Assembly (NCBI RefSeq): GCF_002954445.1
Contig: NZ_MQWA01000001.1
Location: 3,619,478 to 3,679,028, forward strand
Direction of reading: 5' to 3'
From: Rubritalea profundi
GTDB lineage: Bacteria; Verrucomicrobiota; Verrucomicrobiia; Verrucomicrobiales; Akkermansiaceae
Length of the DNA: 59,551 bases
The notes under the pieces are model-generated. The model ran no database searches, was not told the origin of the DNA, and saw only the letters and a list, made by a program, of their open reading frames with translations. The position numbers and the translations under genes are program-made. The number at the start of each line of letters is the position of its first letter. Positions within the stretch are counted from its first letter, which is position 1. Shown one piece after another: positions 43,701 to 51,444 of the stretch.

Positions 43701-46207
43701 CGGCCAACTACGGTCTTCGCGACAATGCTGTCGATCTTAAGGTGAAGAAAAAAGATCTGAAGGAACTCGCCGCCGGTACGGTTTACAGTAACCGCTGTTA
43801 TCTGACGCCGCATGGCAGCGAACAGCTGCGGGAGCGGATTGCGGAGTATCTGAAGACCTTCCTCGATGACTTGGGTGAGAAAATTTACGCATTCAAGGAA
43901 CAGAAAGAACATGAGACCCTGCCCGCCGACGAGGCCCTCAAAAGCTATCACGAGTCGCTCGCGAGTTGGTTTAATAGCGAGCAGCCCAAGCGACCGGAGC
44001 TGGCCTCGAGCGAAGGAGTCATCAAGTTGACCCAGGATTTCCTTAATCAGTTGAAGACATGGTATACGAAGAAACCCACCTACGACGATCCCGCGAACAA
44101 GAAATTCGAGGATCTTTCGAAGCACAAGAAAGCTGATGACCCGGTCTACGTCGTCATCTGCGCTGGACTGAAACTCTATGATGAAGCTGGCGATCCGAAG
44201 ACCTTTCTCTCCCAGTCGCTCGGAGGTTTTAACGACGAATTGCTCATGCACAAGCAGACCATGCAATTGCCGGTCGAGGATCCGCTTGGTTTTGACGATT
44301 ACCAGTCATTCACCAAGAAGGTCGCCGGTCTCTTGGGCGACAGCATTCACAGTGCGCCCGAGCCCACTAACCAGTTTAATCCCATCCGCACCGGGGCGAT
44401 GTCGGTCACCCGACTGCGCCTGGTCGACACCTTCGGCCAGGTCAAGGATTTCAACGAGGAAGCCATCCTCGCCGCAGGCCACGAGATCATCACGCCGCAG
44501 CGCTTGAGCGTGCCCTTCAGCCCGCACCTGACGTGGATGCCGCCCCGGCTGGTACAACCGGCTCGGGTCGATTTCCGCTGGCTGCGGTCGAATGAAACTG
44601 ATCCCGACGCCACGCCGATCTGCGGCTGGGTCTTACCCAACAACCTGCAGAAGACCCTAGCAGTGTATGACCACGACGGCGGGGCCCTCGGCTCCATCCT
44701 GCAGCGCGGAAACGCGATCCAGTGGGAACCGGCGCCGGGCCGAAACCGAGAGGTCGACGAGATTAAGGACATCAATCCGCATCTCGCCAAGATGGTAAAG
44801 CACATCCTCGGAAAGCAGGGCGCGCAGAACTTCCTCGAAGACTTTCTCACCACCATCGAAAGCGCCCTCGAAACCATTGATCCCCAGGGCCATGCCCAGC
44901 ACCGCAGTCTAGCTCTCTTGATGGGCCGGCCGATTGCCGTGGTCCGAGCCTCGCTGGACTTGCAGTTGCAGGGCACTCCGGCCATCCACCAGGGCTGGCA
45001 CGCCTTCCAGCAGGACCTGCGCCGCGACCACCGCGAGACTGACAACTTCACCAAGGTTCAGTTCCCCGTCCGCATCGGCGAATACCAGCAGCTCAACGAC
45101 GGCGTGGTCGGTTACTGGATCGAAGAAAAGGAGGATGGCGCTGATGAGGGCTATCGTTACCAACACGACGAAGATGGCCAAGGCAAAGACAGCGTCGGCA
45201 AAGACGGCACTTTCTACGCACCGCAGACGCCCGATAACGCGCCCAATAAAACGATCGATCATCCTGATATTAATCTCCATCAGGACAACGAACCGGTTCA
45301 TATTACCCAAAGCATCGACAGCCCGAAGCTGACTGCGACCCTGCTGTTCGACGCGCGGAAAGTCCACCTTACCTCCGGAGCGTTACCGACCAAGGTGATC
45401 GATATCCCCGCCGAGGAGTATGCTGCGGCGTTTGAGGCCATCGAGGTCACCTTCCTCACCGCCCCCATCCTGACGGCGCATGGTACACGCAGCGTGGCCG
45501 TTCCGGACGAGACCGGGTTCGACTGGACCTGGTTGGAACATAAACGCTGGCTGGACAAGACAGTTTTCGCGGAATCTCTCTCAAACAAGTCCACCTCTGC
45601 GCAGGCCGATAAACTCTGGGATCGACTCGTTGTCAGCCAGTGGATTACTCCGGATCCGACGAATATGAACCGGGCCCGCATCATCCCAATGGGTCGCCGG
45701 GGATCCCATGAAAAGCTGAAGACAAAAACAGGGGAGACAGCGAAAGAACGCTCCATACTCGAAGACGACATCGAGCGCCTTTTCTGGTCCGAAACCACCT
45801 CCGTATCAGTCATGGAACGTGACACTTTCCTGGATCAATTGAAGGCGCTCTCCGGCGTATCCGATAAGAAGCTCTGCGAAGAGATCTGGAGGCATCTTTT
45901 GCATGCGAAGGTTCGCTGGCTGGCCGCCATTCCCGAGGACACGACCCGCGCCCGGGTCGTTCCGATCGACGAACGCGCCCCGATAAATCTCGAGCTGCAT
46001 CCTGAGTGGATCACCGCCCTCAAAGCGACCGTCCCTCAGTTAGGCGAAGACGGAACAGCCACCGCGAAATGGGTCGAGCGCATTTTTAACTCCGAATCCC
46101 TCGAACTCTCGCCAGTCGAGACCACGGCGGCCTTCGGCATCGGCCTGGAAATCCGCGAGGGATGGCTGGTCTTGAAAAAACACCGAGAAGACGAAATTCA
46201 CGCTTGA
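40775..46207 (+). CDS. Giant protein of unknown function with coiled coils and a LamG-like domain
   Basis: A 1810-residue protein that I cannot place in a named family. Residues 1-500 include HLHWSMPDALTRGV and FPALPNRWLITR. Residues 515-612 contain heptad-like helices (LNRLQDRYDKAQHEIQTQRK). Residues about 666-845 resemble a LamG/concanavalin fold (VTFSAWIKPD, GRWHHLAITCE, LFIGARSEN, EMTQVRVDNRAL). Residues 1200-1330 have VTRLRLVDTFGQVKDF, WMPPRLVQPARVDFRWL and ICGWVLPNN. There is no signal peptide or membrane segment. It uses a GTG start with GAGGAG upstream. It is first in a six-gene co-oriented cassette and G+C-rich compared with the left flank. Confidence 0.85.
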   Translation: MSDALLVPIHVDALVLDADRLMVEAMADFSRLPYVDRQLKREINADHANISESIVSQPFQSQNLHLKAGVHLHWSMPDALTRGVHHGKETRFPALPNRWLITRNKGSNQKSWVVESDYIFPLPKKGDKNYEEYALAERERSGSISYFYREIDKKRNEPFRYVGRQVPLDLWLQESKPPESSYFPEETPLTALGYGEIAFAAFYPNCHSVFGFHDDEVTAGDSGYRYEIIGWHSTGTHDPVKRLVLGQAILKCFEVDPSGVDQDRAGKTMRRDDFLNTCIDATRSDSRNSLAEILDDLIRGDALRSELHEFLALQSHDFVQAGLAFFQEGENAKFLAIQKLKDFDWKLPDVTDTGSLDRTLYYSSVSFAAENPKDGIQKPNIAGEVKISIGNTTMEALSAYLAHELTDGEDSEFGPTPEAKVLERLEDQLESLHLSGKLANRKLDIGPKFREARHSSGFTPVSSGLRWAVRLQSRSPQSVTPSVAGKDGGEAEGLQHSSAAHAQAQRRVMLPPEMTTQLSDLNRLQDRYDKAQHEIQTQRKQLFSDWYKYMMATYHPADTIRGDDYPDVDEVKFFIEEYDLKPLEKIVGELEKIDAKRDEAKGQLDHLINHYNDSLIVHFRPDAGTPLGRPAGMDAAGLQGRLEHNLQFREEPTAVAASTNSAFKKSLPFNGQTSFARVKLEMLGAEAHGGVTFSAWIKPDQKTEGKRIVFKIGTLLLQLEPIRRGATARIVVSCPNVDERIGVITPGRWHHLAITCERPMTKAPDAQNPKEPKPESPVLVVYIDGQRSNLPGKKAIGSLNKFDQLFIGARSENDPNGFQGEMTQVRVDNRALLPAEVRRDMNGGARSDYQLYSKAAPRYWQPNEPVILMEGKGIRSTERHGMDGVLECPLIKSLPTALQDMAAGKQKPRKAGFDAAVKKFSGSLGSALEGSTKEIPQRTWQGQPWHPIMLEWEVLLRPARGNKEIEGASFAPDVITANYGLRDNAVDLKVKKKDLKELAAGTVYSNRCYLTPHGSEQLRERIAEYLKTFLDDLGEKIYAFKEQKEHETLPADEALKSYHESLASWFNSEQPKRPELASSEGVIKLTQDFLNQLKTWYTKKPTYDDPANKKFEDLSKHKKADDPVYVVICAGLKLYDEAGDPKTFLSQSLGGFNDELLMHKQTMQLPVEDPLGFDDYQSFTKKVAGLLGDSIHSAPEPTNQFNPIRTGAMSVTRLRLVDTFGQVKDFNEEAILAAGHEIITPQRLSVPFSPHLTWMPPRLVQPARVDFRWLRSNETDPDATPICGWVLPNNLQKTLAVYDHDGGALGSILQRGNAIQWEPAPGRNREVDEIKDINPHLAKMVKHILGKQGAQNFLEDFLTTIESALETIDPQGHAQHRSLALLMGRPIAVVRASLDLQLQGTPAIHQGWHAFQQDLRRDHRETDNFTKVQFPVRIGEYQQLNDGVVGYWIEEKEDGADEGYRYQHDEDGQGKDSVGKDGTFYAPQTPDNAPNKTIDHPDINLHQDNEPVHITQSIDSPKLTATLLFDARKVHLTSGALPTKVIDIPAEEYAAAFEAIEVTFLTAPILTAHGTRSVAVPDETGFDWTWLEHKRWLDKTVFAESLSNKSTSAQADKLWDRLVVSQWITPDPTNMNRARIIPMGRRGSHEKLKTKTGETAKERSILEDDIERLFWSETTSVSVMERDTFLDQLKALSGVSDKKLCEEIWRHLLHAKVRWLAAIPEDTTRARVVPIDERAPINLELHPEWITALKATVPQLGEDGTATAKWVERIFNSESLELSPVETTAAFGIGLEIREGWLVLKKHREDEIHA

Positions 46208-46213
46208 ATCATT

Positions 46214-46387
46214 ATGGAACAACTTAGCCTTAATCTAACAATATCCGAAATCAACACCATCCTCGACGCCCTCGGACAACGCCCCTATGTGGAGGTCTTT
46301 CCACTGGTGGCGAAAATCAAGGCTCAATCGAAGGCCCAGTTGCAGACTCGGCCCGGCGAAACGGGTGAATCCGAAGACGACCAATAG
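46214..46387 (+). CDS. 57-residue protein resembling small phage-type proteins
   Basis: ATG 46214 to TAG 46387 encodes 57 residues. The main part reads LTISEINTILDALGQRPYVE followed by VFPLVAKIKAQSKAQLQ, with an acidic tail. From memory, many phages carry proteins of 50-60 residues with the pattern N-x-L-x-x-L-G-x-x-P-Y-x-x-V-x-x-L-I near tail genes. The gene fits exactly into the gap between its large neighbours (6 and 24 bases), which supports it being real. Its function is unknown. Confidence 0.7.
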   Translation: MEQLSLNLTISEINTILDALGQRPYVEVFPLVAKIKAQSKAQLQTRPGETGESEDDQ

Positions 46388-46411
46388 CTATCCCGCAAAA
46401 AGAACATTATC

Positions 46412-49237
46412 ATGAGTAAGATCGATTACAAAATACGCGTAAGGACAGGGGACATAAGTGGAGGTGATACAGATGGCAATGTATACATCACGCTTTACGG
46501 GCATGCTGATCAGGCGGCTGAAACAGAGCTCGATATGGAAAATCATGATGATTTTGAGTCAGGCAATGCCGACACCTACTGTATCAAAGCTACTGATGTT
46601 GGAAGGGTGGTAAAGATCAACGTGCGTTGTAAGGGCGGTTCCTGGTGGCTGGAGTTTGTTGAGGTGTCAAAAGGAAATGAGCCTGCTGTAAAATTCATTC
46701 ATAATAATTGGCTCGGTAAAAAGAAAGACGAGGAAGATGTATTCCTTTTTGCTTCCACCCCCAAATTCACCACCGCCAATCCGGTTGAATTCGATTTCTA
46801 TAATAAGGACGATGAGCGGGTTCTCTTCATCACCGATGACGAATCGCAGTTAAAGAAGCAGACCCTAATTCTGGAGCTGAAAAATACTTCGCCGCGCGAG
46901 ATCGAGTTCCAAACGCCCGACACAGATCCCAAACCGAAAAATCCGGAGGGCGCGAAGCTCAAGTGGACGGATTGGAAGGCAGGGAAGGACCTCTATCATT
47001 TTCAGCTCAGCTTTCGGCCAGGCGTGCTCTCCGAGAAGACTAAGGCTTGCCTGAAAGATCCCGCCTACCGGCTAGCCACTCTCGCCAAGGGTTGGGACAT
47101 GCAATACGACCCGGACGCCACCGACTTTACCGATTGGATATCGCTATTGTGGGTGGGTGAGAATCGCGGGAAGAACTTTGCCGAGGCCTTGAAGGTCGAT
47201 CCCGGCGCAGAGCCCCCCAAGACACCCGGCGCTGCGGCCGGAATTCCCAAGCAGGCGAGGCTCCATCTGGAGCTCCTTAAGCTGAGCGCGGGTGCTGGTG
47301 GCGGTGCCCGAGGAACCCGCATCCACCTGAACTACCGGCACCTAGTGTATAAGGATAAAGAGCCTAAGGAGGTCATTCCCGAGGGCACGCGGAATCAGTT
47401 CCTCAACATTGTCAATCACCAGGGGAAACAGTATATCCCACTGCATGTCGGCTTTGTCGGATCCAACACCGTCCTGAACGATGGAGAGACTGCGAACGAG
47501 TTGAACCTGCGAATCACAAACACTTCTAATTCGGAGACAATCATGTTCACTAAGAACTCAGCTTCCAGATTCTCGATTTCGTTTGATCTGGAAAAGGACC
47601 ACGAGAAGAAAGAGTGGGCATTGACCAAGATTGGGGAGGCCGTTGGGATCCAGATTCAATGGGGGGCTGGCGACAATGCGGGGCGGACAAAGCTAAGTGA
47701 AAGTCACGTCGATAGAGTCGGTCAGATAGAGCCCGGGCCCAAAATCCAAATCGCGGGGCGTCTGGAGAAATTACTTCCCGAGAATTCTTCGTTGATGTTC
47801 GTCAGGAGAGACGGGGAACGCACTCTCCGGTCATCGATTGCCGTAGTTTCCGCAACCGCGGCTGCGGGTACGGATTGGATTTATTTGAAAGAACCCACTT
47901 CCGCGAAACCCGATGACAGTATTGAATTGCTGAAACATGAGGTGACCCGAGAGAACCCCCAGTGGAAGCCCGAATTATCCCTTCAGGGCGAGAGGCTGAG
48001 CTGGCATTTTACTTACACGGGTGATGCCGACTATGGGCTCGGCCCAGGCGAGAGCATTACACTGAAATTATCCGAGTTAAAATCGTCGTCACCAACGGGC
48101 TACGCCAATCTCTACCTCCATTACGAGGACATCCCGGGCTACTGGGACGGACACTATACTTGCCTGATCGAGAAAACTCCGCTGGTGTACCGTCAGGGTA
48201 AGGTCGGACACGGCGACGTGGGGATAGGCACCGACATGGAGCCTGTCAATTATAACGACAAACCGACCCCGAAACTGCATGTGGATGTAACCAAAGACAA
48301 TGACGGTCCTCACGTTCCGAAACCCGCGGCGGTGTTTGAAGGCGGGAATGTCGGCATTGGGACAGTCGCTCCTGAGACAAGACTCCACATTCACGGAGGT
48401 CCGCTTCAAGTAAGTCACTCGACTGATTCAGCCGTAGTGGAACTAAAGAACGACAAGCACACTAACTACCTTTTTACTGATGGTATCACAGGTCATGCTC
48501 ATCTCAGGACGGATTCCACTCAGCATCACGTCGCCTTGCAGACGGGAGGCGGCAGTCAAGGCAACGTCGGAATCGGGACACCTTTACCGAAGAGTAAGCT
48601 GGCAGTAACTAAGGGGTTAACCGTCGGTAAGACCTACGCCGAGGCTCATCCCGCTCCAACGAATGGGCTGCTAGTTGAGGGCAATGTCGGGATTGGCACT
48701 GGTGCAACGGCACCTACCCACGCTCTCCACATTGCGGGGAAGGACGCGGCACTGCGGCTCTCTGGAACCAAAGGGAAATGGAGCTACAACGCGAAGCTAA
48801 ACTTCGGTGATAGTGAACACGTCTATCTTCACGAGGATAAAGACGACCACTTGACGATTCACTCCAAAGAGGGACTGGCGCTCACGGGCGGACCAGTCAC
48901 ACTCGGAACAAACCTCTTTGCTCTCGCCGGCGTGCAAAATCTTCGCGTTATTGTTGGCAGCATTAAGGAGAACGGAGACCTCGAATGGGGTGATGGCTTG
49001 AACAAGACCAACACGAGAACGGCCAACGGTCGATACAAGATTACCTTCATAGAAGAATTCAAAGGAACTCCGTCCGTGGTGGTGACTCAAGTGGGAATCT
49101 TGGATGAAAAAGATGACAACTGCATTACCGTGCTGCCATCAAAGACCAATTTTACAGTCTCGATCGCAGATGTCTCTGGTGACGCAAAACATCACGAAGA
49201 CACGTCATTCAATTTTATTGCGATAGGTCCGCGCTAG
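46412..49237 (+). CDS. PLAT-domain protein with tail-fibre-like GNVGIGT repeats
   Basis: A 941-residue protein. Residues 1-105 look like a PLAT/LH2 domain (YKIRVRTGDISGGDTDGNVY, and W near 100), a lipid- or protein-binding beta-sandwich. A long beta-rich middle follows. Four copies of G(N/D)VGIGT occur at residues 601, 645, 717 and 757, each followed by a short spacer and a KLHV-like strand, as in phage tail fibres and some adhesins. The C-terminal 95 residues (NGRYKITFIEEFKGTPSVVV, ending FNFIAIGPR) look like a receptor-binding head. No signal peptide is present. No peptidase S74 chaperone domain is visible. Confidence 0.83.
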   Translation: MSKIDYKIRVRTGDISGGDTDGNVYITLYGHADQAAETELDMENHDDFESGNADTYCIKATDVGRVVKINVRCKGGSWWLEFVEVSKGNEPAVKFIHNNWLGKKKDEEDVFLFASTPKFTTANPVEFDFYNKDDERVLFITDDESQLKKQTLILELKNTSPREIEFQTPDTDPKPKNPEGAKLKWTDWKAGKDLYHFQLSFRPGVLSEKTKACLKDPAYRLATLAKGWDMQYDPDATDFTDWISLLWVGENRGKNFAEALKVDPGAEPPKTPGAAAGIPKQARLHLELLKLSAGAGGGARGTRIHLNYRHLVYKDKEPKEVIPEGTRNQFLNIVNHQGKQYIPLHVGFVGSNTVLNDGETANELNLRITNTSNSETIMFTKNSASRFSISFDLEKDHEKKEWALTKIGEAVGIQIQWGAGDNAGRTKLSESHVDRVGQIEPGPKIQIAGRLEKLLPENSSLMFVRRDGERTLRSSIAVVSATAAAGTDWIYLKEPTSAKPDDSIELLKHEVTRENPQWKPELSLQGERLSWHFTYTGDADYGLGPGESITLKLSELKSSSPTGYANLYLHYEDIPGYWDGHYTCLIEKTPLVYRQGKVGHGDVGIGTDMEPVNYNDKPTPKLHVDVTKDNDGPHVPKPAAVFEGGNVGIGTVAPETRLHIHGGPLQVSHSTDSAVVELKNDKHTNYLFTDGITGHAHLRTDSTQHHVALQTGGGSQGNVGIGTPLPKSKLAVTKGLTVGKTYAEAHPAPTNGLLVEGNVGIGTGATAPTHALHIAGKDAALRLSGTKGKWSYNAKLNFGDSEHVYLHEDKDDHLTIHSKEGLALTGGPVTLGTNLFALAGVQNLRVIVGSIKENGDLEWGDGLNKTNTRTANGRYKITFIEEFKGTPSVVVTQVGILDEKDDNCITVLPSKTNFTVSIADVSGDAKHHEDTSFNFIAIGPR

Positions 49238-49756
49238 AAAAGGCGGTGCGCGAGGCCGGCTTGAAACGAAACCACAACCGGAACCATCACTCCACGACTC
49301 TCACTGAAACTCGTCCCAAGAACATCTATGTGAATTTTATCATAAAATATTGATTCAAAGTCGCTCATCAAAAGAAACGCAATGACACGAACCGTGATAA
49401 TCGCGACAGCCACCAAAAATACGAATCACGCATCGCGTCTACGATCTTGATGTGGCGGCAAGAAATCCTAACATGTATCCCAAAGCCTGAACTCCCAACC
49501 AAGATGAGCCGCCGGCCACATGAATCAAATGCTATGATGCAACCAAGCAACGAAAGGACGTGCATCTAATGTCAACTTCCATCCAGAGAGAAATGTTCCG
49601 CGCCAAAGCAATATCATTGCCTACCGGCAACCTCGATCGGCAGTTAACGCCGATTCCCTGTAATCCTTTTAACCAAAATTGATCCGATGCCAGATTATAC
49701 AATAATCGACAGCGAGGGCGCACGGCGCAGAGATTGATTTCAGAACAAAAATCACA
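49238..49756. other. Intergenic region inside the cassette
   Basis: 519 bases between the PLAT/fibre gene and the lipase gene. No open frame with family features is seen on either strand and no strong terminator hairpin is evident. A second promoter for the downstream genes might be here. The unusual length for this packed cassette could mean that a gene has decayed. Confidence 0.4.
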
Positions 49757-51436
49757 ATGTATAACCAACATGACGACCTCATCTACCACCTGGATCTATG
49801 CATCCTTTCCTACCAGCTATACACTCAAACCTTGGTCTGGCCGATGGATCCCTACTATGAGCAGATGGACAAAAAAGATGAGCGCCGCGAAAACTTCATG
49901 GACGCGGTGCGCCAGTCTGCGCCAGATCCTGACGGGCTACCGCGCTGTCCCGATCATTTAGATCCTATTCGGTATCGATACAAACAGATAAACCCACACC
50001 GACCATGTTTCGCACTTCCAGAGACCGGAGAATGGATTCTTTATAACACCCCCGCTGAAATCACACGGCGTATCGGCAAAACTTACGTTGCAAAAGGGGC
50101 GCCGACCAAAATTGAAGATATAACAAAAGAGAATGATGATGGGATTAAAGATTGCGACATATATTGCTTTGAGGGGGAGACCGGAGGGCAAATTGAAAAG
50201 AAGCAAGGAGCGCTTAGCCTAATGGGTTTTATTTTGGTTAGGCCATTACCTAGAAACGCAGCCGATTATGCTGTCCATATTGTTTTTCGAGGGAGCCGCA
50301 GTGGGAAAGTGAGTAGGGCGATGTACGAAGGGGCCAGCAGAATTGGAGGTTGGAGAAGAGGAAATGCGGATTGGGTAACGGATTTGGCGTACGCGACCTA
50401 CTGTGACAATCACTTTATCAGTTCCAAGAGCCAATCTAGTTCGGGATTCGCTATCAGCATGCAGGGAATGTTACCTACCATTTTGAAATGTTTGGATAAA
50501 ATTCACCTCGCGAAGAAGAAAAAACCGAGTGAGATTTACGTGACCGGACATAGTTTAGGGGGAGCGCTGGCAACTCACTTTGTGAGCGCAGTCGTCCAAG
50601 GCAACGGCTATGGTTATATACCGAGCGATATGCGCCTAAACAAAATGCCGAGCAACGTACAAACTTGGCCCTGGCGAGACACTAAATTAATAACCTATGG
50701 TGCGCCTTGGGTCGGTGATCGTGAATTCGAAACGGAGTTCAACAATAACTTTAAAGGAAACGCAAGAAGAGTCGTGCTGGGGAACGACATTGTGGCAAAG
50801 CCCCCGCATCGCACATCAAGTAGCTCATTGGGTATTCTCTGCCCTCTAACGATTCACGGTCTGCCAGATGGTGTGACCAATTTCGCGAATCGTGGATCAC
50901 TATGCCACGAACCTTATTTGATCAGGCGCGCTCTGATCGCAAGTGCCACGCACAAAGAGGATGTGCCGGCACAAACGAAAACGGCTTACAGCAATCCCGA
51001 GGCCGAAGACTATTGGGATGTAAATGAGCCTTGGAAAATCTTTCCTGTTTTCGTAAATTTGTTAGAAGACCCTCACTTCGAGATCGCTAGAAAACAATCG
51101 TTATCGTCCGATTTCGGCAGCCGTGCCATCGAATACTTCAAGTGTATGAACTCGGCGCTGGACAAAGAATCTTCTTTCGATCGCCGCACATCTCCTCAGC
51201 AGAATGAAATTAGGAAAGTGGTAAATCAACTGACACTAGATCAAATAGGGTTCGGGAACGACCTAGACGATATCTACCATACGTGGCAAGATTTCAAGAA
51301 ACAATTCAATCTCGAAGAACAAACCCACAATTTTCTTGGTCTGATTTCTCTTATGCGTTTGTTGGCGGTTAATTCTACTGTTACCGACCAGAATATTACT
51401 GAGAGCGGTTTTCAATATCTTGTTGATTTAATTTAA
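49757..51436 (+). CDS. Class 3 (fungal-type) lipase
   Basis: An alpha/beta hydrolase of 559 residues. The nucleophile elbow is VTGHSLGGALATH with S266. A later LITYGAPWVGD and ARRVVLGNDIVAKPPH supply the probable Asp (D344), as in class 3 lipases; a His near residue 392 (SLCHEP) could complete the triad. The first 130 residues and last 150 residues have no assigned domain. No signal peptide is visible. It would hydrolyse acyl-glycerides or phospholipids. Its place among PLAT, fibre-like and DUF6603-like genes suggests a membrane-acting effector, by inference. Confidence 0.85.
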   Translation: MYNQHDDLIYHLDLCILSYQLYTQTLVWPMDPYYEQMDKKDERRENFMDAVRQSAPDPDGLPRCPDHLDPIRYRYKQINPHRPCFALPETGEWILYNTPAEITRRIGKTYVAKGAPTKIEDITKENDDGIKDCDIYCFEGETGGQIEKKQGALSLMGFILVRPLPRNAADYAVHIVFRGSRSGKVSRAMYEGASRIGGWRRGNADWVTDLAYATYCDNHFISSKSQSSSGFAISMQGMLPTILKCLDKIHLAKKKKPSEIYVTGHSLGGALATHFVSAVVQGNGYGYIPSDMRLNKMPSNVQTWPWRDTKLITYGAPWVGDREFETEFNNNFKGNARRVVLGNDIVAKPPHRTSSSSLGILCPLTIHGLPDGVTNFANRGSLCHEPYLIRRALIASATHKEDVPAQTKTAYSNPEAEDYWDVNEPWKIFPVFVNLLEDPHFEIARKQSLSSDFGSRAIEYFKCMNSALDKESSFDRRTSPQQNEIRKVVNQLTLDQIGFGNDLDDIYHTWQDFKKQFNLEEQTHNFLGLISLMRLLAVNSTVTDQNITESGFQYLVDLI

Positions 51437-51444
51437 AGGCGAAC

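Noticed and set aside
42625-44266. Long open frames on the minus strand opposite the 1810-residue gene.
   Set aside because: They mirror the codon bias of the plus-strand gene, have no domain features and lie wholly inside it.
44347-45054. A 235-residue minus-strand frame inside the giant gene.
   Set aside because: The composition is rich in Arg, Ser and Cys as expected from antisense reading of a G+C-rich gene.
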